Of a DNA stretch of 16,835 bases, positions 1 through 9,201 are shown in pieces. The stretch lies in assembly GCA_003506745.1 (NCBI GenBank), contig DNYQ01000135.1, forward strand, positions 1-16,835, in the 5' to 3' direction. Below the pieces are notes generated by a model, which was given only the letters and a program-made list of their open reading frames with translations, was not told where the DNA came from and did not search any database. The position numbers and the translations under genes were made by a program. Positions within the stretch are counted from its first letter, which is position 1. Each line of letters opens with the position of its first letter. Source of the stretch: Syntrophaceae bacterium. Its GTDB lineage: Bacteria; Desulfobacterota; Syntrophia; Syntrophales; Smithellaceae.

Positions 1-27
1 GTTGCTTTATCCCTCATCAGAATACCT

Positions 28-56
28 TTGACAAGGGTTGATGACTCTGGTAGAAA
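28..56 (+). promoter_or_regulatory. Candidate sigma70 promoter for the first three genes
   Basis: A perfect -35 hexamer TTGACA (28-33) is followed by a 17-nt spacer and a -10 hexamer TAGAAA (51-56, 4 of 6 matches). The bases TGG directly before the -10 form an extended -10 element. Transcription would start near position 63, giving a leader of roughly 40 nt before the ATG at 106. No other good promoter is seen before the next two + strand genes, so it may drive all three. Inferred from sequence only. Confidence 0.55.
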
Positions 57-105
57 TCACACCATTACTTAAAATCCATAAAAATTTTTTAATCAAGGAG
101 GTCCC

Positions 106-435
106 ATGTTGAAGAAATCACGTTTTTCGTTGTTGCGGAATGGTTGTTTCTTGTCGTTTGCCTTCATTTTGTGCGCCGTCTTGATTGCGGGACCGGGGGT
201 GACTTCGGCGCAGGCCGCCGGAAAGACCTCTTACGCAAAATTGGCGCCGGGAACAAAAATCAATATCAATAAAGCCGACCAGACGACTCTGGAAAAACTT
301 CCCGGAATCGGACCCGGGAAGGCCAAATCCATTATCAACGGCAGACCCTACAAGACGATTAACGATGTGATGAAGGTCAGTGACATCAAGCGCAACACTT
401 TTGATGCCATTAAAGAGTTTATCGTTGTCGAATGA
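106..435 (+). CDS. Small exported helix-hairpin-helix protein (ComEA-like)
   Basis: This 109-residue protein has a basic N-terminus, a hydrophobic stretch (about 14-30) and an Ala-rich cleavage site near residue 37 (AQA/AG), so it should be exported to the periplasm. The mature part is a helix-hairpin-helix DNA-binding module: ININKAD at 52-58 and the hairpin LPGIGPGKA at 65-73, followed by a second half-motif (RPYKTINDVMKV). This matches the ComEA/HhH-1 family, whose members bind double-stranded DNA non-specifically; ComEA itself carries incoming DNA during natural transformation. An AAGGAGG ribosome-binding site lies 5 nt before the ATG. Stand-alone short forms are common in Gram-negatives, and many have no proven role in competence; no other competence gene is present here. 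Family assignment is firm; function is inferred. Confidence 0.85.
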   Translation: MLKKSRFSLLRNGCFLSFAFILCAVLIAGPGVTSAQAAGKTSYAKLAPGTKININKADQTTLEKLPGIGPGKAKSIINGRPYKTINDVMKVSDIKRNTFDAIKEFIVVE

Positions 436-475
436 ACGCCCCGGATTCACCATTAAAAAAGAGGAGGATTGATTT

Positions 476-760
476 ATGAAAAAAGTTTTGATTTTAGCTT
501 GCGCGTTTTTGTTTGTTGCGACCATGGCATTTGCGGCGGGACCCAGGACATACCAGGTAACCGGGCCGGTTCTGGAGATCAAAGGGGATGTGATCGTCGT
601 TAAGAAAGGCAGCAATAACTGGGAAGTGGCCAAGAGCGCTGCAACGAAAGTAAATGGAGACTTGAAAGTCGGCTCCAAGGTTACAATTGAATACACAATG
701 ACCGCAACCAAAATTGATGTCAAGGAAGACAAGAAGGCCGACGCCAAGAAGAAAAAATAG
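476..760 (+). CDS. Small exported beta-rich protein with lysine-rich tail
   Basis: This 94-residue protein has a clear signal peptide (MKK, then a hydrophobic core to about residue 20, with cleavage after AFA near 20-21). The mature part alternates short hydrophobic strands with Gly/Lys turns ([31 protein letters not shown]). This suggests a small OB-fold or DUF5666-like beta barrel, but I do not recognise a named family with certainty. The last 15 residues are almost only Lys, Asp, Glu and Ala, a charged flexible tail. A GAGGAGG ribosome-binding site lies 8 nt before the ATG. It starts 40 nt after the HhH gene and is probably co-transcribed with it. A periplasmic binding or scaffolding role is only a guess. 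Confidence 0.75.
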   Translation: MKKVLILACAFLFVATMAFAAGPRTYQVTGPVLEIKGDVIVVKKGSNNWEVAKSAATKVNGDLKVGSKVTIEYTMTATKIDVKEDKKADAKKKK

Positions 761-837
761 AGAGGTATCATCCGGGGGGACGCTCCTTGTTAAACTCATC
801 TTATAAAGCAATGATCGGAAAGGGCGGCACAAAGAGA

Positions 838-1941
838 ATGAAAAAAATATTCATGGCCATAGGATTGCTGTTTTTCATGCTGGCCTGTCAGAGCGGCAAT
901 TCGCAACCATCGGAGGTGAAAAACAACATGACGAAAATCAGCGAGACAAAGAATGCGGCGGTGGCCACGCTGGCTGGCGGATGCTTCTGGTGCGTGGCTT
1001 CGGATATGAAAAAACTGCCGGGTGTGGAGAAAGTCATTTCCGGTTATGCGGGCGGCAAGGGGGAAAATCCCACGTATGAATCCTATGAGAAAATGGGATA
1101 CCTGGAAGCGGTGCAGGTTTATTATGATCCGCGGCAGGTGTCTTATGAGCGGATATTGAATTACTTTATGAAGCATATCGACCCGACGGATGCCGGGGGT
1201 CAGTTTGCCGATCGCGGTTCCGGCTACCGTACCGCTATATTTTACAACGATGAGCAGGAGAAAAAAATGGCCCGCCAGGTTTTGCAGAACATTGCCGGAT
1301 CGGGGAGGTTCAATAAGCCGATCGCGACGGAAATCACAAAATTCACGGGCTTTTATCCGGCGGAAGATTATCATCAGGATTATGACCAGAAGAATCCATT
1401 GCGCTATGAATCCTATCGCATGGGATCAGGCCGGGAAGGGTTTATCCGGGAAGTCTGGAAAAATGATGAAGCCCCGACAGGGGTTGCGGATCCGAAATAC
1501 GGCAAACCGGACAAAGAAACCTTGAAGAAAAAACTCACCAAAACGCAATACGATGTTACCCAAAACTGCGGAACGGAGCCGCCTTTTCAGAATGAATATG
1601 TCCACAACAAAAAAGAGGGCATCTACGTTGATGTCGTTTCCGGGGAGCCGCTCTTCAGTTCGCTCGATAAATATGACTCGGGCACGGGATGGCCGAGTTT
1701 TACCCGGCCGCTGGAGCCGGCTAATGTTGTGGAGAAAGAGGACAGCAGTCTTTCGACAACGCGCACGGAAGTCCGCAGTAAACACGCCGATTCTCATCTG
1801 GGACATGTGTTTCCGGACGGTCCGGCGCCGTCCGGCATGCGCTATTGCATGAATTCCGCGGCCCTGCGGTTTATCCCCAAAGAAGAACTGGAAAAAGAAG
1901 GGTACGGCCGGTATCTGAAATTATTTTCACCGGGAAAGTAG
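838..1941 (+). CDS. msrAB: Lipoprotein MsrA-MsrB fusion, peptide methionine sulfoxide reductase
   Basis: This bifunctional repair enzyme reduces both epimers of methionine sulfoxide in oxidised proteins. From the ATG at 838 it has 367 residues: a lipoprotein signal (hydrophobic 5-16, lipobox LMLAC with Cys17), an MsrA domain (about 42-200) with GCFWC at 48-52 (catalytic Cys49) and the AEDYHQDY motif, a linker, and an MsrB domain (about 235-350) with EPPF, GWPSF, the [16 protein letters not shown] block and catalytic Cys337 in RYCMNSA. The lipobox puts the enzyme outside the cytoplasm. The frame stays open upstream to a TTG at 787 and an ATG at 811, but 838 alone gives a normal lipoprotein signal. 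The usual resolving Cys in SG(C)GWPSF is Thr283; Cys244 in QNCGTEPPF may replace it. The CxxC zinc pairs of many MsrB proteins are absent, as in PilB-type enzymes. Confidence 0.93.
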   Translation: MKKIFMAIGLLFFMLACQSGNSQPSEVKNNMTKISETKNAAVATLAGGCFWCVASDMKKLPGVEKVISGYAGGKGENPTYESYEKMGYLEAVQVYYDPRQVSYERILNYFMKHIDPTDAGGQFADRGSGYRTAIFYNDEQEKKMARQVLQNIAGSGRFNKPIATEITKFTGFYPAEDYHQDYDQKNPLRYESYRMGSGREGFIREVWKNDEAPTGVADPKYGKPDKETLKKKLTKTQYDVTQNCGTEPPFQNEYVHNKKEGIYVDVVSGEPLFSSLDKYDSGTGWPSFTRPLEPANVVEKEDSSLSTTRTEVRSKHADSHLGHVFPDGPAPSGMRYCMNSAALRFIPKEELEKEGYGRYLKLFSPGK

Positions 1942-1981
1942 GAACGACCTCATACAACCTTCAGGTTAACCGGTTGTCGCG

Positions 1982-2014
1982 GCCGTTTCCTGCAAATACG
2001 CTTAGGAAATCGGC
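1982..2014. terminator. Hairpin between convergent genes, candidate terminator
   Basis: Arms GCCG-TTTCCT (1982-1991) and AGGAAA-T-CGGC (2004-2014) pair with one bulged T around a 12-nt loop. The hairpin lies between the convergent msrAB and deaminase stop codons. There is no T-run on either side, so it may be a weak or Rho-assisted terminator. A second short stem, ACAACC (1954-1959) with GGTTGT (1972-1977), lies just upstream. Confidence 0.35.
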
Positions 2015-2017
2015 AGG

Positions 2018-3349
2018 TTAACGGATGAACGGAGACTGTTTGGCCTGAATGTGCGCGGCGATTTCGCGGACGTTATTCATGACGGCCTGCAGATCGATGG
2101 TCAGCAGCCGACGGTTTTCCATGACGATTTTTCCGTTAATGATGCTGGTTTTCACATCTGAGCCTCGCGCGGCATACACAAGCTGAGAGTATGCGTTGTA
2201 AAGCGGCGTCAGATGGGGCTGGTTCATATCCAGGACGATGATGTCCGCCTGTTTGCCCGCTTCGATGGAGCCGATCAGATGATCCATCCCCAGGACGCGG
2301 GCGCCGTCGATGGTGGCCATTTTGACGACGGTTTCTGCACGCATGACGGTGGGGTCCAGCAGGGTTACTTTATGAACTTTTGCCGCCAGATCCATTTCCT
2401 GAAACATATCCAGGTCGTTGTTGCTGGCGGAGCCGTCCGTGCCCAGGCCGACCGCCATGCCTTTTTCCAGCATTTGCACGACGGGCGCGACGCCCGCGGC
2501 CAGCTTCATGGAACTGGCCGGATTATGCGATACGCTGACGCCCAGATCGGCCAGGATCACGATGTCTTCAGGCGTCAGCCAGTTGCAGTGGACGGCGATG
2601 GTCCGATGATCCAGCACCCCCAGATCTAAAAGATGCCGCACCGGTTTTTTGCCGTAGCGTTTTTCAATGATATCGATTTCATCGCGGTTTTCCAGAAGGT
2701 GGGTCAGGTACAGAATACCGGCCTCACGGGCCGCCGTCTTCACATTGACCAGCGTTTGCGGGGAACAGGTATAGGGAGAGTGACAGAAGAAAGCCGGCGT
2801 GATCATCGGCGCATGGGAAATCCAGCGCTTTACAAAGCGATCGGCCGCCGCCATCATTTTCTCATATTGGGGATTGTCCGGCGTGGCAAAATCGGCGAAG
2901 CCCTGTGAAACGACCGCGCGCATGCCGCAGGCCTGCGCTGCTTCGGCAATTTGATTTTCAAAAAAATAACCGTCGCAGCAGGTGGTTGTTCCGGAAAGGA
3001 TCATTTCGGCCATCGCCAGCATGGAACCGTGATAAACCGTTTTCTTGTTAATGAAGCGCGCCTCCGCGGGAAAGATGTGATGGTTGAGCCAATCCATCAG
3101 CGGCAGATCGTCCGCCATGCCCCGGAAGCAGACCATCGGCAGGTGTGTGTGCGTGTTGACCAGTCCCGGCAAAATAAGATCGCCTTGTGCGTCAATGATT
3201 TTTTTTGCCGAAAGAAGGCGGTGTTTGTCCACCAGCGCAATGCGGCCGTCCCGGATGCCGATGGCGGCATCTTCGATAATATCCATGTTTGCGGACAGGG
3301 TCAGAAGTGTTCCGCCGGTGATTGCGATATCGAAATCATTGGATTCCAT
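2018..3349 (-). CDS. mtaD: Amidohydrolase, MTA/SAH (5'-methylthioadenosine/S-adenosylhomocysteine) deaminase type
   Basis: This 443-residue metal-dependent amidohydrolase belongs to the ATZ/TRZ-MtaD branch, whose members deaminate adenosyl thioethers such as S-adenosylhomocysteine or methylthioadenosine to the inosyl forms. The metal-site motifs are in order: NTHTH at 65-69 (His67, His69), then a CFRGMADDLPLMDWL substrate-loop signature, THLLEN, AVHCNWL, and the catalytic Asp in LGTDG followed by SASNNDLDM. The C-terminus (GSIEAGKQADIIVLD, about 360-375) closes the small beta-sandwich domain. The length is normal for the family. AGAAGG lies 6 nt before the ATG. It is the last gene of a - strand run, starting 12 nt after tamB. 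A metabolic deaminase at the end of a tam operon is unexpected, and the link is probably only co-transcription. Exact substrate is not provable from sequence; other nucleoside or cytosine/guanine deaminases of this clan are alternatives. Confidence 0.85.
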   Translation of the reverse strand: MESNDFDIAITGGTLLTLSANMDIIEDAAIGIRDGRIALVDKHRLLSAKKIIDAQGDLILPGLVNTHTHLPMVCFRGMADDLPLMDWLNHHIFPAEARFINKKTVYHGSMLAMAEMILSGTTTCCDGYFFENQIAEAAQACGMRAVVSQGFADFATPDNPQYEKMMAAADRFVKRWISHAPMITPAFFCHSPYTCSPQTLVNVKTAAREAGILYLTHLLENRDEIDIIEKRYGKKPVRHLLDLGVLDHRTIAVHCNWLTPEDIVILADLGVSVSHNPASSMKLAAGVAPVVQMLEKGMAVGLGTDGSASNNDLDMFQEMDLAAKVHKVTLLDPTVMRAETVVKMATIDGARVLGMDHLIGSIEAGKQADIIVLDMNQPHLTPLYNAYSQLVYAARGSDVKTSIINGKIVMENRRLLTIDLQAVMNNVREIAAHIQAKQSPFIR

Positions 3350-3361
3350 TATTTCCTTCTC

Positions 3362-6300
3362 TCAGTTGAATTCCAGTTTGTAGTAGATATCAATGCCGCT
3401 TTCCTGTCCCGTCTGTGTTTCAATCTGCCAGTGCTTGGAAAGATCATAGCGCAGAAAGAATAGATTGCCGCCGGAAAAAAGCGAGCGGCCATAACTGATG
3501 TACAACTCCGGAGTCAAATATTTACCCACGGCCAGCATGGTTTCCGAAACACTTTCCGGTGAGATGGCGACGCTTGTTCCCGCGGGCGTCACGTTGATGC
3601 GTTTATACCCCATCCGGTTGCTTTTCTCCAGGACATCCGTTGAAATTTCAAGCGAGGCCAACCCCAGGCGGTTTTGAATCTGCCTGAGCAGATTTTCGGT
3701 TTGCTGCGACGTTAAAATAGCGCTGGCGGCCGACGCCAGGAGATTGGCCTGCTTGCTGTCGGAGCCGAGCGGGTGACCCAGCATGATATAGGCCAGAATG
3801 TCCATATCCTGCATGAAGGGATCCGAATAAAGTTTGATCAGAGGCTTCTGGAGCGTACCGCCGACCGTGACGCCCGCCTGAACATCCCCCACCTTTCGCA
3901 GCGCCAGAATATCCAGCGTCGGCTGGTTGATCGGCTGACCGGCATAGAATAAGCGTCCGCGGACAATCTCCAGATTCACGCCGTAAGTTCGAAAGCGGCC
4001 TTTCACCACCCGGATTTCACCCCGGCCGGCAATTCGTTCCGGATCCTGAAAGGACAGATCGATCCGGCCGCCCAGCTTTGCGTCGATTCCGGACCCATTA
4101 AATTGTACCTCATCGCCCAGCGTCATTTTCACCTGCACATCCAGACGGATCGGCGGTTTTTTAGCCGCGGGTTTCGTTTTGCCTTCCCTGATCACATCGG
4201 AGCTTGATTTTACAGGCCCCTGCGACGGCGATCCGATCACCCGCATCAGCGGCAAAAGCACTTCTCCCCGAACGGATATTTTTTCAGTTGTGCCCGTAAA
4301 AGTAAGCCGGGGCGAGCTCTGAACTTGAAGTTCCGGGAAGTAAATGGTTTGAAAGCGCTCGCCGCTCAGGCGTCCTTCGAAGCTGACAATCTGAAGCCCT
4401 TTCAGCCGAATCACCGCATTTCCGTCAATATAACCGGGGCCGGAAGCCGCCCGGAAGGAATCGATGGTTATGGTATCCCTTGTGAAGCGCGCGGCAATCT
4501 GCGCGTCTTTAACGGCGATGCCGGCCGTTGGCAGATAAGCTCCGGCTTTTGATAAACGGATGCTGCCCTCAAACAGCGGGTTGGCAGGGCTTCCGCTCAT
4601 CCTGACATCCATGTCGAGATCTCCACGGCTTTCCTGAACCGCCCCCGGAAACAGGATACCCAGCGCGCCTTTTTCCTGAACCCGTCCTGTGAACGACCCC
4701 TGAAGATTTCCTCTGGTATTCATGGCCACCGGGAAACGCGCTGCTATCGGCAAACGGATTTTGCCCTGCAATTTTCCAAGGTCTCCCAGAATCATCGTGA
4801 TGTCGCCTTGAAGCGCGTCTTCCCGCCAGACCCAGGAAAGCGATGCCTGGCGCAGATCGATGCTTACGTTGCCTTTCTGCCCCTGCCAGTGGATTTTTGA
4901 CTGCGTCAGGGCCGTACGGCCTGCGAGGGAAAAACGCCGGTTCGGCAAAAGTTTTCCACTGATCTCTCCCGCCATTTGACCTTCCAGCCTGGTCTGCCCG
5001 GGCAGCCATGTTGAAAACGGCGCCAGATCGAATTCCTGCCAGCGCAGCGTCAAATCTCCTCCATCGGGCATCGAGCGTTTCGCGGGCAGGGAAGATGTAA
5101 AATTGCCTTGAATTGATCCGCCTTGAGCCAGAACGGCATTCAGTCCGACACGTGTGCCTCGTTCATCGGCTTTGAGGGTCATCTCACTTTGCCGGATATT
5201 GACGGTTTGTCCCTGCGTCCGAAGGGTTCCGGATAAAATAATTTTTCCCGCAAGTTCGATGAAATCCCGGGGCAACAGGCTTAATTGAAGATGACCGCTG
5301 CTTGTTCCGGAAAGGAGCTCCTGATCCATCCAGATATTGGCTCTGGCCGGATTCAGCTCATTCCAGTCGAGCGCGAGAGCCCCGATCAGAGGCGTCCGGG
5401 ACAGTTTCCCGGAGAATCGCAATGTTTCCGATCCCCGGCCCGTGACCTTTATCGGTTCCAGCGATAGACTTTCGGCGGTGACGGCCAGTGCGGCAGGTTG
5501 ATCAAGCCTCCAGGGGCCGACGCTGTCCGTGCCGTCCAGTCGGACAACTTTTCCCTGCCAGCGATCTTTAAGCCAGGCGCCGGACACGGCCAGGTGCGCT
5601 TCATAAGGACCCTTGCGAAGTGAAGCGGCCAGTGTGCTCTGATCAACCGTTCCTTGGGCCAGCAAAGTCAGGGTGTCCGCCGTGAAATTTTGATAACGAA
5701 GTTTGGTGCACGTTGCGTTCAGCGACAGAGGAGATTTTTCCTGATCCTTCCAGGCGGCGTTCAGGCCGGCCGACGTGATCTCCAAACCATCCGCCGTCAA
5801 GCCATGGGCCGAAGCGGAAAGAACGCCGCTGAACCGATCGTTGCGGCGGCGCACCCATCCGGACGCTGCAACCGAACCTGCGGTTTGCACAACCAGCCGG
5901 GATACATCGCTGATCCGCGCTGTGAAATCCACGGCAGTCTTGACGTCTCCCCGGGCTGTGATCTGAAAACCCTTTCCCTGCAACGCCAGATTTGCAATCC
6001 GGATATCGTCGCCGTCAAAGGTCGCACGCAGGTCGCCGGTCAGTTGCCGTCCGTGCAGCCGGCTTTGCAGCAATGAACAGGTGATTTCTCCGGTGATCGG
6101 CTTTTGTTCCGGCGCGGAAACCCGGCCGGAAAGATCAAAATGAATTGCACCCTCCCAGTCCGGATCAAATTTTGCCGGATCGAGATTCCGGCCGGAAAGC
6201 GCGCCGCTGATCGACAAACCGTTTTGCCATGCCAACGTCAGGTTGCCGCTCAAGGCGCCGCCCAGCGCCGCTCCCTTAAGTTGGCTCAGAGTCACACTTT

Positions 6301-7345
6301 CGGCGTTTCCCGAATAATCGCCTGCCATGCGGAGAGATTGCCAGGTTTCCCCCTCATTGGCCAGCGTGATGCGTCCCTGATATTGTCTGCCGGTTCCGGC
6401 GAAGGTTAAAGAACCGGAGAGCTTCGTCGGGATTTTGAGTTCGGAGGAAAGATCGATATCCACGGCCTGAGCCCTCAGCGTCAGAAAGAGCTCGGTTCCG
6501 CTGAAGGTCAGCGCCCCGTCGCCTGTCATCGAACCCGGCCGGCCTGTACGCCGCACGCGTATGTTTTTCAGCGGGAAGCCTTTGGAGGTCATGCCGGTAT
6601 CCGCCGACATTTGCCAGACCGGTTGATGATTCTGAAGACCGGCAAGATGAAGGTTTCCGGAAAGCTCACCCGAACCTTGTCCCGGTCCGAATTTTCCGTC
6701 TAGCCTAAGCGATTCAATGCCGGCCGTCGGTTGAGGCAGGATTGCGGCAAGATCCATTTGCAGCAGGGGGCGTTTAAACCCGGCCAGCAAACTTCCGTTA
6801 AAAACGCCCAGGTCGGAAACAAGGCGGAGATTGCCCACGGACAGTTGAGCATTCCTCCACGCCACTGAGGCGACAATTTCTTGAAACTCCAGCGGTTGTT
6901 CATCCGGACGGCGATACGTCAGATGGCTCATTTCCAGACGTCCGATTTTACCGCTGAAAGAAGCGATCCAGCCGGATGCCCGCGGCCAGATCAGTTTCGG
7001 CTGTTTGTCCGGCGCGTGGTCGTCAAACGATATCTTTTCGGCCGCAAGATTTCGAATGTTGACATGACCGACCAGCAGATCCAGCGGCTGCATGGAAAGT
7101 TCCAGTTTTTTGATTTGGATCCTTCCCTGCGGCCAGGTCATGTCCATGTTTTTGAGACGCAGTGTGCCTGCCAGTTTTCCTTCGATTTTTTCCGCCGAAA
7201 TTTTCACGTCGGTATGGCGGGAAACCGTATCCAGCAATAATTTTGCGCCTGCAGAGGTGCCGAATAATCCCAATGCGCCCGCCATGCAGATTCCCAGCGC
7301 AGCCACAGCCGTTATGATGATGAGATATTTCAGCATCCGTTTCAA
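3362..7345 (-). CDS. tamB: TamB, inner-membrane-anchored translocation/lipid-transport protein (DUF490)
   Basis: This 1327-residue protein has one N-terminal membrane anchor (about 5-27) and then a very long periplasmic part rich in repeated beta-strand segments. That is typical of the AsmA/TamB bridge-like family, which forms a hydrophobic groove across the periplasm. The C-terminal DUF490/TamB domain is clear: GRFRTYGVNLEIVRGRLFYAG, the INQPTLDILALR block, KPLIKLYSDP, and MLGHPLG near residues 1190-1200. TamB works with TamA in outer-membrane protein assembly and is implicated in anterograde phospholipid transport. The start is TTG at 7345, overlapping the tamA stop (TTGA), with GTGGGG 8 nt upstream; an ATG three codons later (7336) is an alternative with poorer spacing. 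This overlap indicates translational coupling to tamA. Length agrees with E. coli TamB (about 1259 residues). Confidence 0.93.
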   Translation of the reverse strand: MKRMLKYLIIITAVAALGICMAGALGLFGTSAGAKLLLDTVSRHTDVKISAEKIEGKLAGTLRLKNMDMTWPQGRIQIKKLELSMQPLDLLVGHVNIRNLAAEKISFDDHAPDKQPKLIWPRASGWIASFSGKIGRLEMSHLTYRRPDEQPLEFQEIVASVAWRNAQLSVGNLRLVSDLGVFNGSLLAGFKRPLLQMDLAAILPQPTAGIESLRLDGKFGPGQGSGELSGNLHLAGLQNHQPVWQMSADTGMTSKGFPLKNIRVRRTGRPGSMTGDGALTFSGTELFLTLRAQAVDIDLSSELKIPTKLSGSLTFAGTGRQYQGRITLANEGETWQSLRMAGDYSGNAESVTLSQLKGAALGGALSGNLTLAWQNGLSISGALSGRNLDPAKFDPDWEGAIHFDLSGRVSAPEQKPITGEITCSLLQSRLHGRQLTGDLRATFDGDDIRIANLALQGKGFQITARGDVKTAVDFTARISDVSRLVVQTAGSVAASGWVRRRNDRFSGVLSASAHGLTADGLEITSAGLNAAWKDQEKSPLSLNATCTKLRYQNFTADTLTLLAQGTVDQSTLAASLRKGPYEAHLAVSGAWLKDRWQGKVVRLDGTDSVGPWRLDQPAALAVTAESLSLEPIKVTGRGSETLRFSGKLSRTPLIGALALDWNELNPARANIWMDQELLSGTSSGHLQLSLLPRDFIELAGKIILSGTLRTQGQTVNIRQSEMTLKADERGTRVGLNAVLAQGGSIQGNFTSSLPAKRSMPDGGDLTLRWQEFDLAPFSTWLPGQTRLEGQMAGEISGKLLPNRRFSLAGRTALTQSKIHWQGQKGNVSIDLRQASLSWVWREDALQGDITMILGDLGKLQGKIRLPIAARFPVAMNTRGNLQGSFTGRVQEKGALGILFPGAVQESRGDLDMDVRMSGSPANPLFEGSIRLSKAGAYLPTAGIAVKDAQIAARFTRDTITIDSFRAASGPGYIDGNAVIRLKGLQIVSFEGRLSGERFQTIYFPELQVQSSPRLTFTGTTEKISVRGEVLLPLMRVIGSPSQGPVKSSSDVIREGKTKPAAKKPPIRLDVQVKMTLGDEVQFNGSGIDAKLGGRIDLSFQDPERIAGRGEIRVVKGRFRTYGVNLEIVRGRLFYAGQPINQPTLDILALRKVGDVQAGVTVGGTLQKPLIKLYSDPFMQDMDILAYIMLGHPLGSDSKQANLLASAASAILTSQQTENLLRQIQNRLGLASLEISTDVLEKSNRMGYKRINVTPAGTSVAISPESVSETMLAVGKYLTPELYISYGRSLFSGGNLFFLRYDLSKHWQIETQTGQESGIDIYYKLEFN

Positions 7346-9192
7346 AATTCAAACCCCACGGTAAAGTGAATACGAAATTCCGGGTCATCCACGCGGATCT
7401 GTCTGGCCAGGGACAAATTCAAGGCGCCCACCGGCGTATAGTAATGAACGCCGACGCCCGCGGCCTGAAACAGGCTCAGATTGTTGAAAGAATCAAAGGC
7501 GTTGCCGGCGTTGTAAAACATGGAAACGGCCCAATCCTCCAGGATGGCGCGATACAATTCCACGCAGCCGGTTAAAAGGTGCTTGCCGCCCACGACATTA
7601 CCCAGTGCGTCACGGGGGCCCAGCGACTGGTAGACGTAGCCGCGGACGCTTTGATCGCCGCCCGCGAAAAAGCGCAGGGACGGGGGCAGTTCATCGAGAG
7701 CGTCCGAAAAAAGAGAAATGCCGGCTTTGGCGCTTGTTGAAAGAGACAGACGCCAAGGCAAAGGCAGAATATGACTGGCCTCGCCGATCAACTGCAGCAA
7801 TTCGGTCGTCGATCCCATTGCCCGGTGTGTGCCGCGCAGATCCAGGGCGTAGCGGAATCCGCGGCTGGGGCGGATCAGGCTGTCATAATGATTGTCGGAA
7901 AAACGGATGCCCGGCAGCACATACCTTGAGGTCGAATCCTGAAGGCCGATGGTGAATTCTTCCTGCTGAAACTTGACATAAACCGTGCCCTGCTTTTGAT
8001 GGGTAAAGCTGTGCGTCCGGGCCAATTCCAGGGCAATGATCCGGCTGTCGTACGTTGTGATGGCCTCTTTTTGAAGATTGAGCTGCAGGGAGGTGAAGGT
8101 CCGGATATCCCTGTTACTCGGAATCGTGTAGCGGGTTGCGAGCCCCTGCAATCGTTCTGAAATATACAGGTGGGAATCCAGCTCGTGGCCTTTATGAAAC
8201 ATATTCATATCGTTGTAGCGCAAGGCAAATCTCGCTCCCGTGTCCGTTCCGTATCCGATGCCCGGCCTGATGCTTCTTCGCGGTGCGGGTGTCAAAGAGA
8301 CGCGAACCGGCACTTTAAAATCCCGGGCCTTCTGTTTTTCCGCCATAACCGTCACCCGGCGGAATCGCTCCGAATTATTCAACTGGAGCTGAGATTCGGC
8401 AAGCTGGTTATAATTAAAGGTGTCTCCGGGCTTAAAGGTGAGATAGTGACGCAGAAAAGCGTCGGGATAATCGGGGGCGCCCTCGAGTGCGACATCAGAG
8501 AAAAAATAACGCTCGCCGGTTTGCAGCACCAGGATGATGCGCGCAAACCGGGCGGCTTCGTCGATGCGAATTTCGTGGACGGTATATTCGGCGTCCAGAT
8601 ATCCCAGCTCCTCGGCTCTGGACTGCAGCGCCAGCTTGGCCTGCTCGTAAACGGGATGCGAGAGGACGGAACCCTTCTGCAGGGGAAAGGCGGCTGCCAG
8701 CGCCAGCAGCGAGGCCTCGGTTGCACCCCGGCCGGTCACGGAGACGCTGACGTCGGATAAAATGACCGGTTGACCGGTATCCACTTGTACCCGCAGCCGG
8801 TATTTCTCCGCTTCGGGGATTTCGATTTGGATGACGACGCGGGCGGAATAATAGCCGAAAGGTTCAAGTGCCGCGAGTACTTTCTGATCGGCCTGACGGA
8901 CAAAGCGCTCCAGCCAGAGCCTGTCCACTTGATTGTCTTTTACCAGACCGTAAGGAAGGGTAAGCGCCTCCAGAATATTTTTACGCAAGTCTCCATCAAC
9001 GCCTTCTATGACGATTTCTATCGGGTCTGCCCCGGCGATGGCGGTAAGCCCCGGACACAAAAGGAGGCACAGCAGCAGAAGGATACAATACGCCTGCCGC
9101 TTTAGTCCGCTGCCGGCGGCGGTTGCCTGTTCTGAAATGGTCATGGCCCTGATCGTTTTGTTAAAAGACGGCCTTGGCAGCCATCTGTTCAT
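7342..9192 (-). CDS. tamA: TamA, Omp85-family outer-membrane barrel protein with POTRA domains
   Basis: This 616-residue Omp85/BamA-superfamily protein is the partner of TamB. A hydrophobic signal segment (about 36-52, ending TAIAGA) is followed by an N-terminal POTRA region (about 55-310), including DVSVSVTGRG and DVALEGAPDYPDAFLRHYLTFKPGDTFN, which resemble POTRA strand-helix units. A C-terminal barrel follows, with IRPGIGYGTDTGARFALRYNDMN at its start and a D15-type end. The FFAGGDQSVRGY motif (about 515-525) is the conserved (V/I)RGY loop-6 signature of the superfamily. The last residue is Phe (VGFEF), the usual recognition signal for outer-membrane barrels. The ATG at 9192 lies 9 nt after the stop of the preceding gene, with a distant GGTGG; an ATG at 9144 would give a shorter signal peptide and is possible. 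Confidence 0.9.
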   Translation of the reverse strand: MNRWLPRPSFNKTIRAMTISEQATAAGSGLKRQAYCILLLLCLLLCPGLTAIAGADPIEIVIEGVDGDLRKNILEALTLPYGLVKDNQVDRLWLERFVRQADQKVLAALEPFGYYSARVVIQIEIPEAEKYRLRVQVDTGQPVILSDVSVSVTGRGATEASLLALAAAFPLQKGSVLSHPVYEQAKLALQSRAEELGYLDAEYTVHEIRIDEAARFARIILVLQTGERYFFSDVALEGAPDYPDAFLRHYLTFKPGDTFNYNQLAESQLQLNNSERFRRVTVMAEKQKARDFKVPVRVSLTPAPRRSIRPGIGYGTDTGARFALRYNDMNMFHKGHELDSHLYISERLQGLATRYTIPSNRDIRTFTSLQLNLQKEAITTYDSRIIALELARTHSFTHQKQGTVYVKFQQEEFTIGLQDSTSRYVLPGIRFSDNHYDSLIRPSRGFRYALDLRGTHRAMGSTTELLQLIGEASHILPLPWRLSLSTSAKAGISLFSDALDELPPSLRFFAGGDQSVRGYVYQSLGPRDALGNVVGGKHLLTGCVELYRAILEDWAVSMFYNAGNAFDSFNNLSLFQAAGVGVHYYTPVGALNLSLARQIRVDDPEFRIHFTVGFEF

Positions 9193-9201
9193 GATCGCTA
9201 T

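Noticed and set aside
118..771. Long open frame of 217 codons on the - strand opposite the first two genes
   Set aside because: It is antisense to two genes with signal peptides and good ribosome-binding sites and resembles no family.
787..837. Upstream extension of the MsrAB reading frame to a TTG or an earlier ATG
   Set aside because: It would place 17 or 9 polar residues before a complete lipoprotein signal; 838 gives a standard lipobox protein.
2951..3463. Open frame of 170 codons on the + strand opposite the deaminase
   Set aside because: It is a shadow of the conserved amidohydrolase frame, with no ribosome-binding site or recognisable motif.
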